Numbered from the stretch's first letter, positions 52,387-60,259 are shown. The stretch is 64,000 bases of DNA from Candidatus Bathyarchaeota archaeon (GCA_026014665.1 JAOZHX010000019.1:124001-188000); one strand, 5' to 3'. Notes: a model not told the origin generated them from the letters alone. Made by a program: numbers and translations.

Positions 52387-53283
52387 CTAAATCTCCAATT
52401 TGCATCTTTTCTCAAAAATGTGTTTCCAAGGATCAAGTTTTCTCTCAACCACACTTAAGATTGTGTAGTCGGTAGGATTTATGCCTCTCTTAACTTCACG
52501 CCACTCCAGCGGCGCCGATACGGTTGCTTGAGGAGTTGGACGCAAACTGTAGGGGATAACCATGGTTCGCATCGGTGAATTCTGCAGATAATCAGCGAAG
52601 ACTTTACCTGGTTTTTTTGTGTCTTTGAATTCAGAAACCACCAAGTCGTTTTCCTTCGCCAGTTCAACGCCTATTCGGTGTACAAAAGCCCGCACTTTAT
52701 CAAACGTATGCTCAGGCACTATGGGAATGATTACATGCAAGCCTTTTTTCCCCGAAGTTTTGATAAACGGCGTCAGCCCCATACTTTCGAGTTTCTCTTT
52801 AAGATGTAGAGCGACATCGGCGGCGTCGCTTAATGTGGCAGGAGGCTCAGGGTCAACGTCAAAGAACAGGAAATCTGGTTTGTCTAAATCAGCGGTTGTG
52901 GCAAAAGGCATGTGAATTTCGAGCGCTGCCATGTTGGCTAGCCAAATAAGCGTGTCAAGGTCATTACAAATGACGTAATTCACATCCCGCTTCGATGTTT
53001 CTGAATAAATGGCGAATGTTTTAATCCAATCAGGAGTGCCTTCAGGCGCATTCTTTTCAAAAAAGCTAGTTTTTCCAAGTTCAGTATTTTCTATGCCTTC
53101 GGGATAACGAGTTAAGACAAGGGGTCTGTTGACGATGATTGGGAGAATTTTCGGTGCCATTTTAATGTAGTATTCTATAACTTGGCCTTTGGTGATTCTG
53201 CTTTGTGGATAGAAAATTTTATCGAGGTTCTTTAGCTCTACCCTTGTCAGCCTTTTTAGCTCTTTTAGTTCATCTTCTGCCAT
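52387..53283 (-). CDS. ligD: LigD-type NHEJ polymerase/primase domain
   Basis: 298 residues, archaeo-eukaryotic primase superfamily, acting in NHEJ to fill gaps with ribonucleotides. Marks: LDKIFYPQSRITKGQVIEYY, RPLVLTRYPEGI, HMPFATTADLDKPDFLFFDVDPEPP (the metal-binding DxD), SGKKGLHVIIPI (His), VVSEFKDTKKPGKVFADYLQN and PYSLRPTPQATVSAPLEWRE. The C terminus YTILSVVERKLDPWKHIF is typical. First gene of the NHEJ operon with a TATA box about 85 bases upstream. As a separate polypeptide it matches the split archaeal NHEJ arrangement seen in Methanocella. Confidence 0.94.
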   Translation of the reverse strand: MAEDELKELKRLTRVELKNLDKIFYPQSRITKGQVIEYYIKMAPKILPIIVNRPLVLTRYPEGIENTELGKTSFFEKNAPEGTPDWIKTFAIYSETSKRDVNYVICNDLDTLIWLANMAALEIHMPFATTADLDKPDFLFFDVDPEPPATLSDAADVALHLKEKLESMGLTPFIKTSGKKGLHVIIPIVPEHTFDKVRAFVHRIGVELAKENDLVVSEFKDTKKPGKVFADYLQNSPMRTMVIPYSLRPTPQATVSAPLEWREVKRGINPTDYTILSVVERKLDPWKHIFEKRCKLEI

Positions 53284-53366
53284 ATTTGCACCAAAAGCCA
53301 GTATTCACAAAATCACTAGTCTATTACGTAATCTACTCTTTTTGCTTTTTGGCGCAGATGCAATCC

Positions 53367-53378
53367 TTTTTATAAAAT
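53367..53378 (-). promoter_or_regulatory. TATA box of the NHEJ operon
   Basis: On the minus strand the sequence is ATTTTATAAAAA, close to the archaeal consensus, about 85 bases before the polymerase ATG. Transcription would start about 55-60 bases upstream of the coding region. Confidence 0.5.
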
Positions 53379-53436
53379 CATGTTTTTTCCCTTGAAAAAT
53401 ACTCTTTTTAAGAGTTATACCTATATAGTTAGCCTG

Positions 53437-53447
53437 CTATAAATTTA
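53437..53447 (+). promoter_or_regulatory. TATA box of the OB-fold gene
   Basis: CTATAAATTTAG lies about 100 bases before the plus-strand ATG at 53546; AGAGGAAAAGGGAT before the ATG provides the ribosome site. The NHEJ operon promoter lies back-to-back with it. Confidence 0.4.
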
Positions 53448-53545
53448 GAATGCGGAATTAAATCAAGAAAAAGTAAATTTTGGCTAACCCGTTTGCTTGT
53501 TTCAAGATTATTCGCTAAATAAGGAATAGAGGAAAAGGGATCGAT

Positions 53546-54169
53546 ATGAAATCAAGAAAGCCATCTTTGGAAGATCAGTTGGCTTTTATTTCAGCCCAGC
53601 ATGACATTTACCCCACTGAGCTTTTTCAGGGGTTAATTGATGCTAGAAAAAGGGGTAAAGCGGTCGTGTCTTTTTTGACGGTTGAGTATCGGGGCAGCGT
53701 TAATAACCAAGCCATCTTTCTCATAACCAAGGACGGCAAGGTGGTTGCACAATTCCGAGTGCTAGAGGAAACCCTGACACGAAGAGACCTCTCTTTTGAG
53801 AGCTCGATGGATACAAACCGCGTGCGTAGAGAAATCGCTCGACAAAACCCAGCGCCAACTCATGTTAAAATTGAAGAGCTCCGTGTAGGTATGAAAAAAA
53901 TCAACTTAATTGGAGAGGTACTCGAAGTTTCTGAACCATCCAAGGTGCACACACAGTTCCGCGACAACGCTGTCGTCTCGAACGCTGTCATCGGCGACGA
54001 AACAGGAAAAATACTGCTGTGCCTCTGGGACCAGCAGGTCGGCTCCGTCTCCGTCGGTGACTACATCGAAGTAAAAAATGCACACGTAGCCCTATTTAAG
54101 GGTGAAAAACAATTACGACTGGGCAAAAATGGTTCAGTCACAGTGCTCGAAAAGCCCCCAAGAAACTAA
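53546..54169 (+). CDS. OB-fold nucleic-acid-binding protein (RPA-like)
   Basis: 207 residues. The N-terminal about 90 residues are of unknown fold (LIDARKRGKAVVSFLTVEYRGSVNNQAIFLIT). Residues 105-205 are a clear OB-fold: VKIEELRVGMKKINLIGEVLEVSEP, VVSNAVIGDETGKILLCLWDQQVGSVSVGDYIEVKNAHVALFKGEKQLRLGKNGSV, typical of archaeal SSB/RPA-like proteins. No zinc finger. It is read away from the NHEJ operon with a 262-base divergent region. Single-stranded DNA or RNA binding is inferred from the fold; a link with end joining is possible but unproven. Confidence 0.87.
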   Translation: MKSRKPSLEDQLAFISAQHDIYPTELFQGLIDARKRGKAVVSFLTVEYRGSVNNQAIFLITKDGKVVAQFRVLEETLTRRDLSFESSMDTNRVRREIARQNPAPTHVKIEELRVGMKKINLIGEVLEVSEPSKVHTQFRDNAVVSNAVIGDETGKILLCLWDQQVGSVSVGDYIEVKNAHVALFKGEKQLRLGKNGSVTVLEKPPRN

Positions 54170-54374
54170 CCTGACTTTTTACTTAGCGAATAGGTGTATT
54201 CGACTTCTTTTCAAACAAGAACCAACATACAGCTGAACCAGCACTCCATAAACATGCTAAAACAAATCTTGGCTCACCATAATGCTACTTCACCAACTCA
54301 GTTTGGGGGCTGGTGGATCTGCTTTGTGGAGCATGCTAAGCTATCAATGTGCCTTGTGAAAAATTAAACGGTCT

Positions 54375-54552
54375 CAACATGCTTCCACACCCACACCGCA
54401 GTACTTTCAACATGGAGTCATGTTGGGCATGTGCAGAAAAACACTTATCCCACACGTAAACACAAAAAGAAAAACAAACCAAAACCAAAAAGCAACCGCA
54501 CCCCCAAGCCATCTTGTGGCAACCACAAAACCTCCACACCCACACAAAGACC
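54375..54552 (+). repeat. Dispersed 178-bp non-coding element, copy A (best preserved)
   Basis: Begins CAACATGCTTCCACACCC and ends CCACACAAAGACC. Contains the perfect hairpin CAACATG-GAGT-CATGTTG, then an AC-rich middle with almost no T, then the hairpin TTGTGG-CAA-CCACAA. Copies B and C have the same length of 178 bases. Differences between copies are spread over all codon positions, so it is not protein-coding. Confidence 0.9.
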
Positions 54553-54664
54553 AATATCTCTTAACAGAACCAACACCAGAAAACGAGACACAATTTCCAA
54601 CAGAATTTTGCCCTAATGAATACGGGAAGGGGTCTATCAAAGACCAACAATTCTGTCGAGCCGC

Positions 54665-54672
54665 TTAAATAC
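54665..54672 (+). promoter_or_regulatory. TATA box of ribK; mRNA probably leaderless
   Basis: TTAAATAC, preceded by the GC-containing BRE-like CCGC, is about 20 bases before the ATG at 54687. This puts transcription start at or next to the start codon. No ribosome site is seen between. Confidence 0.45.
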
Positions 54673-54686
54673 CAAAAAGACCTATC

Positions 54687-55406
54687 ATGCTAATCCAGCG
54701 GAGAACGGATTCGTTGACTGAAAAACAGCAGTGGCAACACCTCTACATGCTCCTAAAACTCGCCGAAATGGGAGCTTACAAAAGAACAGCCAAAGTTTCA
54801 ACCGAGTACTTAGCCAAAAAACTCGCCATCTCCCAGCAAACAGCTTCACGCTACCTAATCGAGTTAGAACGCTTAGGCTGGATACAGCGCAACATAACTC
54901 CAGATGGCAGCCTAATAAAAATCGAGGACCAAGGAATCATAGAACTCAAAAAACTCTACTCCAGCTTAAAAATTCTAATCGAAAGAACCTATCCACCCTC
55001 TGTAACGCTGGAGGGAAACGTCTTTACCGGACTAGGCGAAGGAGCATACTACATTTCAAAAGAACACTACAAAAAACAAATCATAGAAAAATTGGGGTTT
55101 GAACCATACCCAGGCACATTAAACCTCAAACTATCAACAGACTACGATATCAAAACGCGTATGGAACTTGAAGCATACCCTGCCATCGAAGTCAAAGGAT
55201 TCCAGAACGCGGAACGTGCATTCGGTCTAGTCAGATGCTACCCAGCTCTTATCGACAACAAAATAAAGGGTGCCTTAGTCACGGCACTTCGCAGTCACTA
55301 TGATGCTTCGGTAGTAGAAATCATCGCTCCTGTCTTCTTACGAAAACAACTAGGCATCAAAGACGGAAACAAAGTCAAAGTTGAAATCTACACTCAACAA
55401 GCCTAA
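54687..55406 (+). CDS. ribK: CTP-dependent riboflavin kinase with N-terminal winged helix (RbkR type)
   Basis: 239 residues. N-terminal about 85: winged helix-turn-helix with STEYLAKKLAISQQTASRYLIELERLGWIQR. C-terminal about 135: archaeal riboflavin kinase (DUF120) with LEGNVFTGLGEGAYYIS, KLGFEPYPGTLNLKLS and AFGLVRCYPALIDN, and a C-terminal barrel end (KQLGIKDGNKVKVEIY). It converts riboflavin to FMN with CTP. The fused form is known from other archaea as the repressor RbkR of riboflavin genes. Its tail-to-tail neighbour rhomboid overlaps it by four bases; RibL, the next step, lies one gene further. Confidence 0.95.
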   Translation: MLIQRRTDSLTEKQQWQHLYMLLKLAEMGAYKRTAKVSTEYLAKKLAISQQTASRYLIELERLGWIQRNITPDGSLIKIEDQGIIELKKLYSSLKILIERTYPPSVTLEGNVFTGLGEGAYYISKEHYKKQIIEKLGFEPYPGTLNLKLSTDYDIKTRMELEAYPAIEVKGFQNAERAFGLVRCYPALIDNKIKGALVTALRSHYDASVVEIIAPVFLRKQLGIKDGNKVKVEIYTQQA

Positions 55407-56005
55407 AACGGCATTGTTGAATACGAATACCGAACCGAATACTGCGCAGGTTTTCGGTTAGAAGCAATAAAGTAACCCACCAGTAAACCGAAAGCTAACC
55501 CTCCGATATGCGCCAAATCATTTACTTGAGCACCTGAGCTTAAAAACAACAAAAAGAAAGCGTAAACCAACGCTCCTACAATCGATTGCCTAACAGAACG
55601 CCGAGCATAAATCACGCATGCTCCAAACATGGAAAATATGGCGCCTGAAGCTCCGACTGAAATGAATAGTGGTCCGAAAACTAGAGATAGCAAGTTTCCT
55701 ACCAAGCCACCGACTAAGTAAATTGCTAAGAACTCTGGTAAAGAGAACATTTCTTCTCCACGCAACCCGAAGATTAACAAAAAGAGCATGTTGCCCAGCA
55801 AATGGGATATGGTGGCATGTATGAAAATGGCGGTGAAAAGCTGATAGTATGCGCCTTGAAAGACAAAATAGTTGACTTGTCCCCACTGCAAAACAACGTT
55901 CTCACTGGTTTCAAGCGCATTGCCTCCAGCAAGCGAAGTCAACACGTAGATAGCCACGTTTAGTGCAATGAGGATGAATGTTGGCTTGTACTGTTGGCAA
56001 CCCAT
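55403..56005 (-). CDS. Rhomboid intramembrane serine protease
   Basis: 200 residues, six membrane helices. Ser120 in VGASGAIFSMFGA and His166 in VNDLAHIGGLAFGLLVG make the Ser-His dyad; the conserved HATISHLLGNMLFLLIFG loop follows the first helices. N terminus YKPTFILIALNVAIYVLTS is typical. It cleaves membrane-spanning substrates; which ones is unknown. Read in the operon of ribL and DUF357 with 13 bases between it and ribL, and convergent with ribK. Confidence 0.93.
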   Translation of the reverse strand: MGCQQYKPTFILIALNVAIYVLTSLAGGNALETSENVVLQWGQVNYFVFQGAYYQLFTAIFIHATISHLLGNMLFLLIFGLRGEEMFSLPEFLAIYLVGGLVGNLLSLVFGPLFISVGASGAIFSMFGACVIYARRSVRQSIVGALVYAFFLLFLSSGAQVNDLAHIGGLAFGLLVGYFIASNRKPAQYSVRYSYSTMPF

Positions 56006-56018
56006 GGCAAGTAACCAT

Positions 56019-56480
56019 TTATTCGGAAAGTTTTTCGATTATTTTCTGTTTAATTTTTGAGGAACTATCTAAAGCATTCTCTCCGAACTTGCCGATCTGC
56101 ACGATTTCAATAGGCAATTTATGTGACGCGATATAAGCAGAAACTTGCTGCTCCATAGTCGTTTGATCATAACCCAAAGCGATAACATCAGGCTTAATCT
56201 TCTCAATTACCCCACCAATCTCTAAGCCCTCGAAACCCAAAATCGCTTCATCCACAACCTTCAAAGCTTCGACCAAAGCCCTACGTTGATCCTCAGACAT
56301 TATGGGTTTTCTGCCCTTAGTTTTTTCTACAGTACTATCACGAGCGATGATCACGACGAGTTTAGCGTCCTTTCCACCTGCGTTTTTTGCTGCCTCAAGG
56401 AAACGCACATGCCCCAGATGGAGCAGGTCAAAGACTCCTGAGGCTAACACTACCTTTGTTTTTCTTGTTTTGTTGGCCAT
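56019..56480 (-). CDS. ribL: Archaeal FAD synthetase (RibL), nucleotidyltransferase
   Basis: 153 residues, cytidylyltransferase-like fold. HxGH in VFDLLHLGHVRFLEAAKNAGG binds the nucleotide; MSEDQRRALVEALKVVDEAILG is the family-specific helix, and the end DSSSKIKQKI replaces the ISSTKI motif. RibL of Methanocaldococcus converts FMN to FAD using ATP. It overlaps the DUF357 gene by 31 bases, a conserved archaeal pair; the two are fused in some genomes. With ribK nearby, both steps from riboflavin to FAD are encoded here. Confidence 0.92.
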   Translation of the reverse strand: MANKTRKTKVVLASGVFDLLHLGHVRFLEAAKNAGGKDAKLVVIIARDSTVEKTKGRKPIMSEDQRRALVEALKVVDEAILGFEGLEIGGVIEKIKPDVIALGYDQTTMEQQVSAYIASHKLPIEIVQIGKFGENALDSSSKIKQKIIEKLSE

Positions 56481-56731
56481 TCAAACTTCACTGCGCCGAT
56501 TAATCTTAAAGCGTCCAACAGCCCTTCACAGTAAGCGATACTGGTTAGGCTGGTTTCAAACTTGTTCTGAGCCTTATAATACTTTGCATCCTCTAAGTAA
56601 TCGGTTGCCCACCGCAAAGCAACCTCTACAGCATCCTTTGAAACGCAAATGGGCATTTGCGTTAGTTTGAGGTCTTGGAGAACCTTCTCGGCAGAAGCGA
56701 TGTATTTGGTTGTAAGGGCTTCGAGGCTCAT
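56450..56731 (-). CDS. DUF357 helical protein
   Basis: 93 residues matching DUF357: LTTKYIASAEKVLQDLK, then AVEVALRWATDYLEDAKYYKAQNKFETSLTSIAYCEGLLDALRLIGAVKFEW. The family is archaeal only, helical, and is often joined to RibL. Function unknown. ATG overlaps the dphB stop by four bases (ATGA) and its 3' end overlaps ribL by 31 bases, so the three are co-translated. Confidence 0.9.
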   Translation of the reverse strand: MSLEALTTKYIASAEKVLQDLKLTQMPICVSKDAVEVALRWATDYLEDAKYYKAQNKFETSLTSIAYCEGLLDALRLIGAVKFEWPTKQEKQR

Positions 56732-57525
56732 TTGGCAAGCCTCCTCAAATCGATGGGTGCACCAGCAAGTGCGATCAAAGCTTCAACTTCCATGAAATGC
56801 AAATCGCCGGGAATAATCAGGCTGAAAGGCGGTTCGCCAAAATCAAAATCCATCAATCCCTCGATGAAATCAGCTTTCAACATAGGCTTGTCACTGCCAG
56901 CCCTTGCAATTCCAACGGCAACTGTTTCAGGGGAAATTATCTTCATTTGCTTTTTCTGCTCCATTTCGAGCAGCATTTGGAGGGCTTGTTTAATTGATAA
57001 ATACTGGTTCTCGGATGCCTTGAGGTCTAAGAGGCAAAGCGTATGCAAACCCAAGTTTCGGTTTTGACCAATCACCATGTAAGGTGTCTCGGAAAAGTTT
57101 TCTCGAAATGGTATAGTGACCGTTTTGCCGAACTTGTAATTATGCAAACCAGATAAGCTAATGATTGCAGATATGATGGATATTCCGTGAACAATACGAG
57201 TTTTGATTCCTTGCTTTTCCGCGTCAATGCGAAGTGCTAGGTGAGTTGTGGCGATGAAGGGATCACCTGGAACCAGAAACACTGCTTTCCCACACTTAGC
57301 TGCATTCAGGATAACTTTGCCGCTATCTTCCTCTAGGTCCTGTCTGATGAGCACTTGGATTTTTTTACCGCACAGTGTTTCAAAGCGCTTAAGGGAAAAC
57401 TTTGGCATGAGGCTTGTGTAGGTCTCCATGAACACAGTGTCGGCTGTTCGGGTTTCCTCTAAGCCCTTGAGGGTTATGCCTTCCTCGTCGTTTAATCCTA
57501 AGCCCACGAACACAAGTTCATTCAA
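56728..57525 (-). CDS. dphB: Diphthine synthase
   Basis: 265 residues from a TTG at 57525 with GAGGG seven bases before it; the longer in-frame start (57594) would overlap the upstream small gene and add an atypical leader. It is a SAM-dependent methyltransferase of the CobA/RsmI-like fold: ELVFVGLGLNDEEGITLKGL, FLVPGDPFIATTHLAL (GDP loop), VHGISIISAIISLSGLHNYKFGKTVTIPF, TLCLLDLK and ETVAVGIARAGSDKP. It methylates the modified His of EF-2 in diphthamide synthesis. Its presence supports a diphthamide-carrying EF-2 in this organism. Confidence 0.94.
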   Translation of the reverse strand: MNELVFVGLGLNDEEGITLKGLEETRTADTVFMETYTSLMPKFSLKRFETLCGKKIQVLIRQDLEEDSGKVILNAAKCGKAVFLVPGDPFIATTHLALRIDAEKQGIKTRIVHGISIISAIISLSGLHNYKFGKTVTIPFRENFSETPYMVIGQNRNLGLHTLCLLDLKASENQYLSIKQALQMLLEMEQKKQMKIISPETVAVGIARAGSDKPMLKADFIEGLMDFDFGEPPFSLIIPGDLHFMEVEALIALAGAPIDLRRLAK

Positions 57526-57562
57526 GTTGAGCCCTCGTATAAAATAAATGGTAGGTTTAACT

Positions 57563-57748
57563 TCAAACCTTTTTTCCACTCTTCCCTTCTTCAACTATTT
57601 GTTTGTAGAAGACTCTACACACATCTATCGAAACTCCATGCCTCTCACAAAACACCGCTAGAACCTTCTCCACTGGCTCATCAGGTTTTCTATTCTGGAG
57701 CATTTCCTTTAATTCCTTAACCTTATGCCTATCGATTTTATCGCTCAT
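57563..57748 (-). CDS. Small conserved-looking helical protein upstream of dphB
   Basis: 61 residues, ATG at 57748. It is charged and helical (KVKELKEMLQNRKPDEPVEKVLAVFCERHG), with two Cys (CERHGVSIDVC). I do not recognise the family. Short distance (37 bases) to dphB, same strand, and no better reading in other frames make it a real gene; function unknown. It may be the first gene of the operon, with promoter in the shared divergent region to cobD. Confidence 0.65.
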   Translation of the reverse strand: MSDKIDRHKVKELKEMLQNRKPDEPVEKVLAVFCERHGVSIDVCRVFYKQIVEEGKSGKKV

Positions 57749-57844
57749 CCGTCATCTACACCTTACTGCCAATTACCTGTATTATGGGTTGAGTTCAAAA
57801 TGTCTTTTGGTAAATGGTATTTTTGGATGGAGCATCCAACCAAA

Positions 57845-57855
57845 CATTTATATGA
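57845..57855. promoter_or_regulatory. TATA box, nearly palindromic, before cobD
   Basis: CATTTATATGATT contains a TATA core readable on both strands. It is about 60 bases before the cobD ATG and about 100 before the minus-strand small gene, so either or both could use it. A seven-codon frame (57891-57914, ATG to TGA) overlaps the cobD ATG and may be chance. Confidence 0.4.
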
Positions 57856-57909
57856 TTTACGTTTACAAGAAACCTCAGTGTTTAGCGGCATGGTTGAAGG
57901 AAGGTTTGC

Positions 57910-59040
57910 ATGAAGCCTGTTGAGTGTTTGGTGAGGGATGGTGTTCGGGGTTTTAGGCCGTGTGTTCATGGTGCAGAGGTTTTGGGTGCTGCGTTGGAGA
58001 GTGGGTTGTTGCCTGGTGAGATTTTGGATTTTAGTTCGAGTGTGAATCCGTTGGGTTCTTCTCGGAGGGTTCTTGATGCTGTTGTGGGGGCTTTTGGTCA
58101 GGTTGCTGCTTATCCTGATTCTAACAGTACTGGGTTGCGTCAGGTTATTGCGGAGCATTATGGGGTGGGTTGTGGGAATGTGGTGGTTGGGAATGGTTCG
58201 ACTGAGTTGATGTATTTGTTTGCTGATGCTTTTCTTAAGAGGGGTGAGTGGGCGGTTATGCCGGCGCCAACTTTTGGAGAGTATGAGAGTGCGGTTTGCA
58301 AGACTGGTGAAAGGGTGGAGTTTGTGAGGTTAGGTGAGGGTTTTAAGGTTGATGTTGGGGCGTTTAAGCGGCAGATGCGTGGTGCAAAGCTGGTTTTTTT
58401 GTGTAATCCGAACAATCCGACAAGCATGCTTATTCCTCAGAATGTTTTGAGGGATATTGTGGAGGAGGCGTTGGTGCAGGATGCGCTTGTTTTTTTGGAT
58501 GAGGATTTTTTGGAGTTTGTTGATGATGAGCAGTCGCTTTCGTTGATTGGTAGCATCGATAAGTATCCTAATTTGTTTGTTTTGCGGTCGTTTACGAAGA
58601 TTTTTGGTTTGACTGGTTTGCGGGTGGGTTACGGCATAGCTAACAGGGATATTGTTGATGTTTTGTTGAAAGTTAAGATTCCTTGGAACGTGAATTGTTT
58701 GGCGCAGGTTGCGGCTGTTGCGGCTTTGCGTGATGAGGAGCATTTGAGGATAACTCGTGAGCTTATCAAAGAGGAGAAGGCGTGGTTAGGAGGTGAGTTG
58801 GCGCGGTTTGGTTCGTTTAGTTTTTGTGAGCCTGATGCTAATTTCTTCTTTATAGATATTCGTAAGTCGGGGTTAACGGCTGCTGGGCTTAAAGCCAAGT
58901 TGTTGTCTGAGGGCATTTTAATTCGTGATTGTTCTTCGTTTAGGGGTTTGGATGAGTTTTATGTTCGGGTGGCGGTTAAGACACATGAGGAGAATGTGCG
59001 GTTGATTGGAGCGCTTAAACGGGTTTTAGGGGCGGTTTGA
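57910..59040 (+). CDS. cobD: L-threonine-O-3-phosphate decarboxylase (CobD-like, PLP)
   Basis: 376 residues. Fold type I aminotransferase: N-terminal VHGAEVLGAALESGLLPGEILDFSSSVNPLGSS, as in CobD/CobC of cobalamin synthesis; VVGNGSTELMYLFADAF; LVFLCNPNNPTSMLIP; VFLDEDFLEFVDDE; and SFTKIFGLTGLRVGY, where Lys binds PLP. HisC is the close relative; the cbiB gene 10 bases downstream decides for CobD. It makes aminopropanol phosphate for the nucleotide loop. Start is ATG at 57910 with GGAAGG before it. Coding strand is strikingly G/T-rich. Confidence 0.88.
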   Translation: MKPVECLVRDGVRGFRPCVHGAEVLGAALESGLLPGEILDFSSSVNPLGSSRRVLDAVVGAFGQVAAYPDSNSTGLRQVIAEHYGVGCGNVVVGNGSTELMYLFADAFLKRGEWAVMPAPTFGEYESAVCKTGERVEFVRLGEGFKVDVGAFKRQMRGAKLVFLCNPNNPTSMLIPQNVLRDIVEEALVQDALVFLDEDFLEFVDDEQSLSLIGSIDKYPNLFVLRSFTKIFGLTGLRVGYGIANRDIVDVLLKVKIPWNVNCLAQVAAVAALRDEEHLRITRELIKEEKAWLGGELARFGSFSFCEPDANFFFIDIRKSGLTAAGLKAKLLSEGILIRDCSSFRGLDEFYVRVAVKTHEENVRLIGALKRVLGAV

Positions 59041-59050
59041 GTCTTAGGTT

Positions 59051-60022
59051 ATGTTTTGGTTGGATTTTTCTTGGTTTGTTGATTCGATTTTTATTTTTGT
59101 TTTAGCGTTGATTATCGATTTGGTGTTGGGTGAGTATCCTGATAGGATTCATCCAACTATTGGTATTGGGAAGATTATTGCTTATTTGAGGCGTAAGGCT
59201 AAAAGTGCAAATGCCTCTGTGGAGAGAGCAAATGGCGTGTTGATGGCGGTTGTTGCCATTTTGGTTGTTGTCTTGCCGGTGTTTGTGCTGTTGTTTTGGC
59301 TTAGGTTGTCTTTTGGTTCGATTCCGTATATTGTTGTTGGTGCGGTTTTGTTTAAGGCTACTTTTGCTGTTAGCGGTATGGGACAATATACCAAGCCTAT
59401 TGCTGTGGCGTTGAAGAAAGGGGATTTGGCTGGTGCACGGAAATGGTTGCCCTATATTGTGCGTCGTGATCCAAGTACGCTTGGTGAGAGGCAGCTTATT
59501 TCTGCTGCGGTGGAGTCGATTGCTGAGAGCACGACGGATGGCATTACTGCTCCGTTTTTTTATTTTGCGTTGTTTGGGGTTGCAGGTGCGTTTGGTTATC
59601 GGGTGGTTAATACGTTGGATTCTATGGTGGGTTACAGGAATGTTGAGTACCGAAATATTGGTTGGTTTTCAGCTAAGCTTGATACATTGACGAATTATGT
59701 TCCTTCGCGGTTGACTGCTTACTTGATGGTTGCGGCTGCGTTTCTGCTTGGTGAGGATTGGCGTGAGTCATGGAGGATATTGCAGCGGGATAAGCATAAA
59801 ACTGCAAGCCCAAACGCGGGTTACACGATTTCTGCTATGGCTGGGGCGCTTAAGATTCAGTTGGAAAAGCAGGGGTTTTACACGTTGGGTGATGACCATG
59901 GCGTGATTTCTCCGGATGATATTGGGAAGGCATTGCGGGTTATGACTTTGACGGCTGTTTTGTTTGGGTTGGTCGTGGTTTTGCCTGTTTTGGCTTTGAG
60001 AGTCTATGTTGTAGGGCTTTAG
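59051..60022 (+). CDS. cbiB: Adenosylcobinamide-phosphate synthase CbiB
   Basis: 323 residues, multi-pass membrane protein of the CbiB/CobD family that attaches aminopropanol (or its phosphate) to adenosylcobyrate. Marks: ALIIDLVLGEYPDRIHPTIGIGKIIAYL near the start; YIVRRDPSTLGERQLISAAVESIAESTTDGITAPFFYFALFG, the conserved core; VNTLDSMVGYRNVEYRNIGWFSAKLDTLTNYVPSRLTA; and ASPNAGYTISAMAGAL. Co-transcribed with cobD. Shares the G/T-rich coding strand. Other cobalamin genes are not in the window. Confidence 0.95.
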   Translation: MFWLDFSWFVDSIFIFVLALIIDLVLGEYPDRIHPTIGIGKIIAYLRRKAKSANASVERANGVLMAVVAILVVVLPVFVLLFWLRLSFGSIPYIVVGAVLFKATFAVSGMGQYTKPIAVALKKGDLAGARKWLPYIVRRDPSTLGERQLISAAVESIAESTTDGITAPFFYFALFGVAGAFGYRVVNTLDSMVGYRNVEYRNIGWFSAKLDTLTNYVPSRLTAYLMVAAAFLLGEDWRESWRILQRDKHKTASPNAGYTISAMAGALKIQLEKQGFYTLGDDHGVISPDDIGKALRVMTLTAVLFGLVVVLPVLALRVYVVGL

Positions 60023-60259
60023 TAGTTTGGCGGAAACTATAGCCCCCTTATAAATAGTCGTATATGGAAACGTATGCGTAAACGTAGATCATCCTTGCTG
60101 CTTTGCAGGGATCCCCCTCCCCCCTATGTAGCTGTTTTTTGTTATGGGTTAAGCTTTTAATGTAAAGACGGATTGAAACTAAACCCACTGAATTCTATGA
60201 TAGTTTAAGCCGTTGCAATTAGCATCCCAATATAATGTGAGTAATCCGTGCAGTAGGTG

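Larger units (their letters stand above)
54170..54686. other. Intergenic region carrying repeat copy A
   Basis: 517 bases between two plus-strand genes. Its centre is the 178-bp repeat. The flanking parts contain no recognisable genes, apart from the TATA box at its right end. The small frames over the repeat (about 54420-54668 and its complement) are shadows. Confidence 0.6.

Noticed and set aside
54420-54668. Protein-like frame over repeat copy A, similar to a frame over copy B
   Set aside because: The likeness is that of the DNA repeat. Differences between copies fall on all codon positions, and copy C has changed amino acids freely, so selection for protein is not seen.
57763-58158. Long minus-strand frames opposite cobD and cbiB
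   Set aside because: Shadows created by the skewed G/T composition of the real genes.
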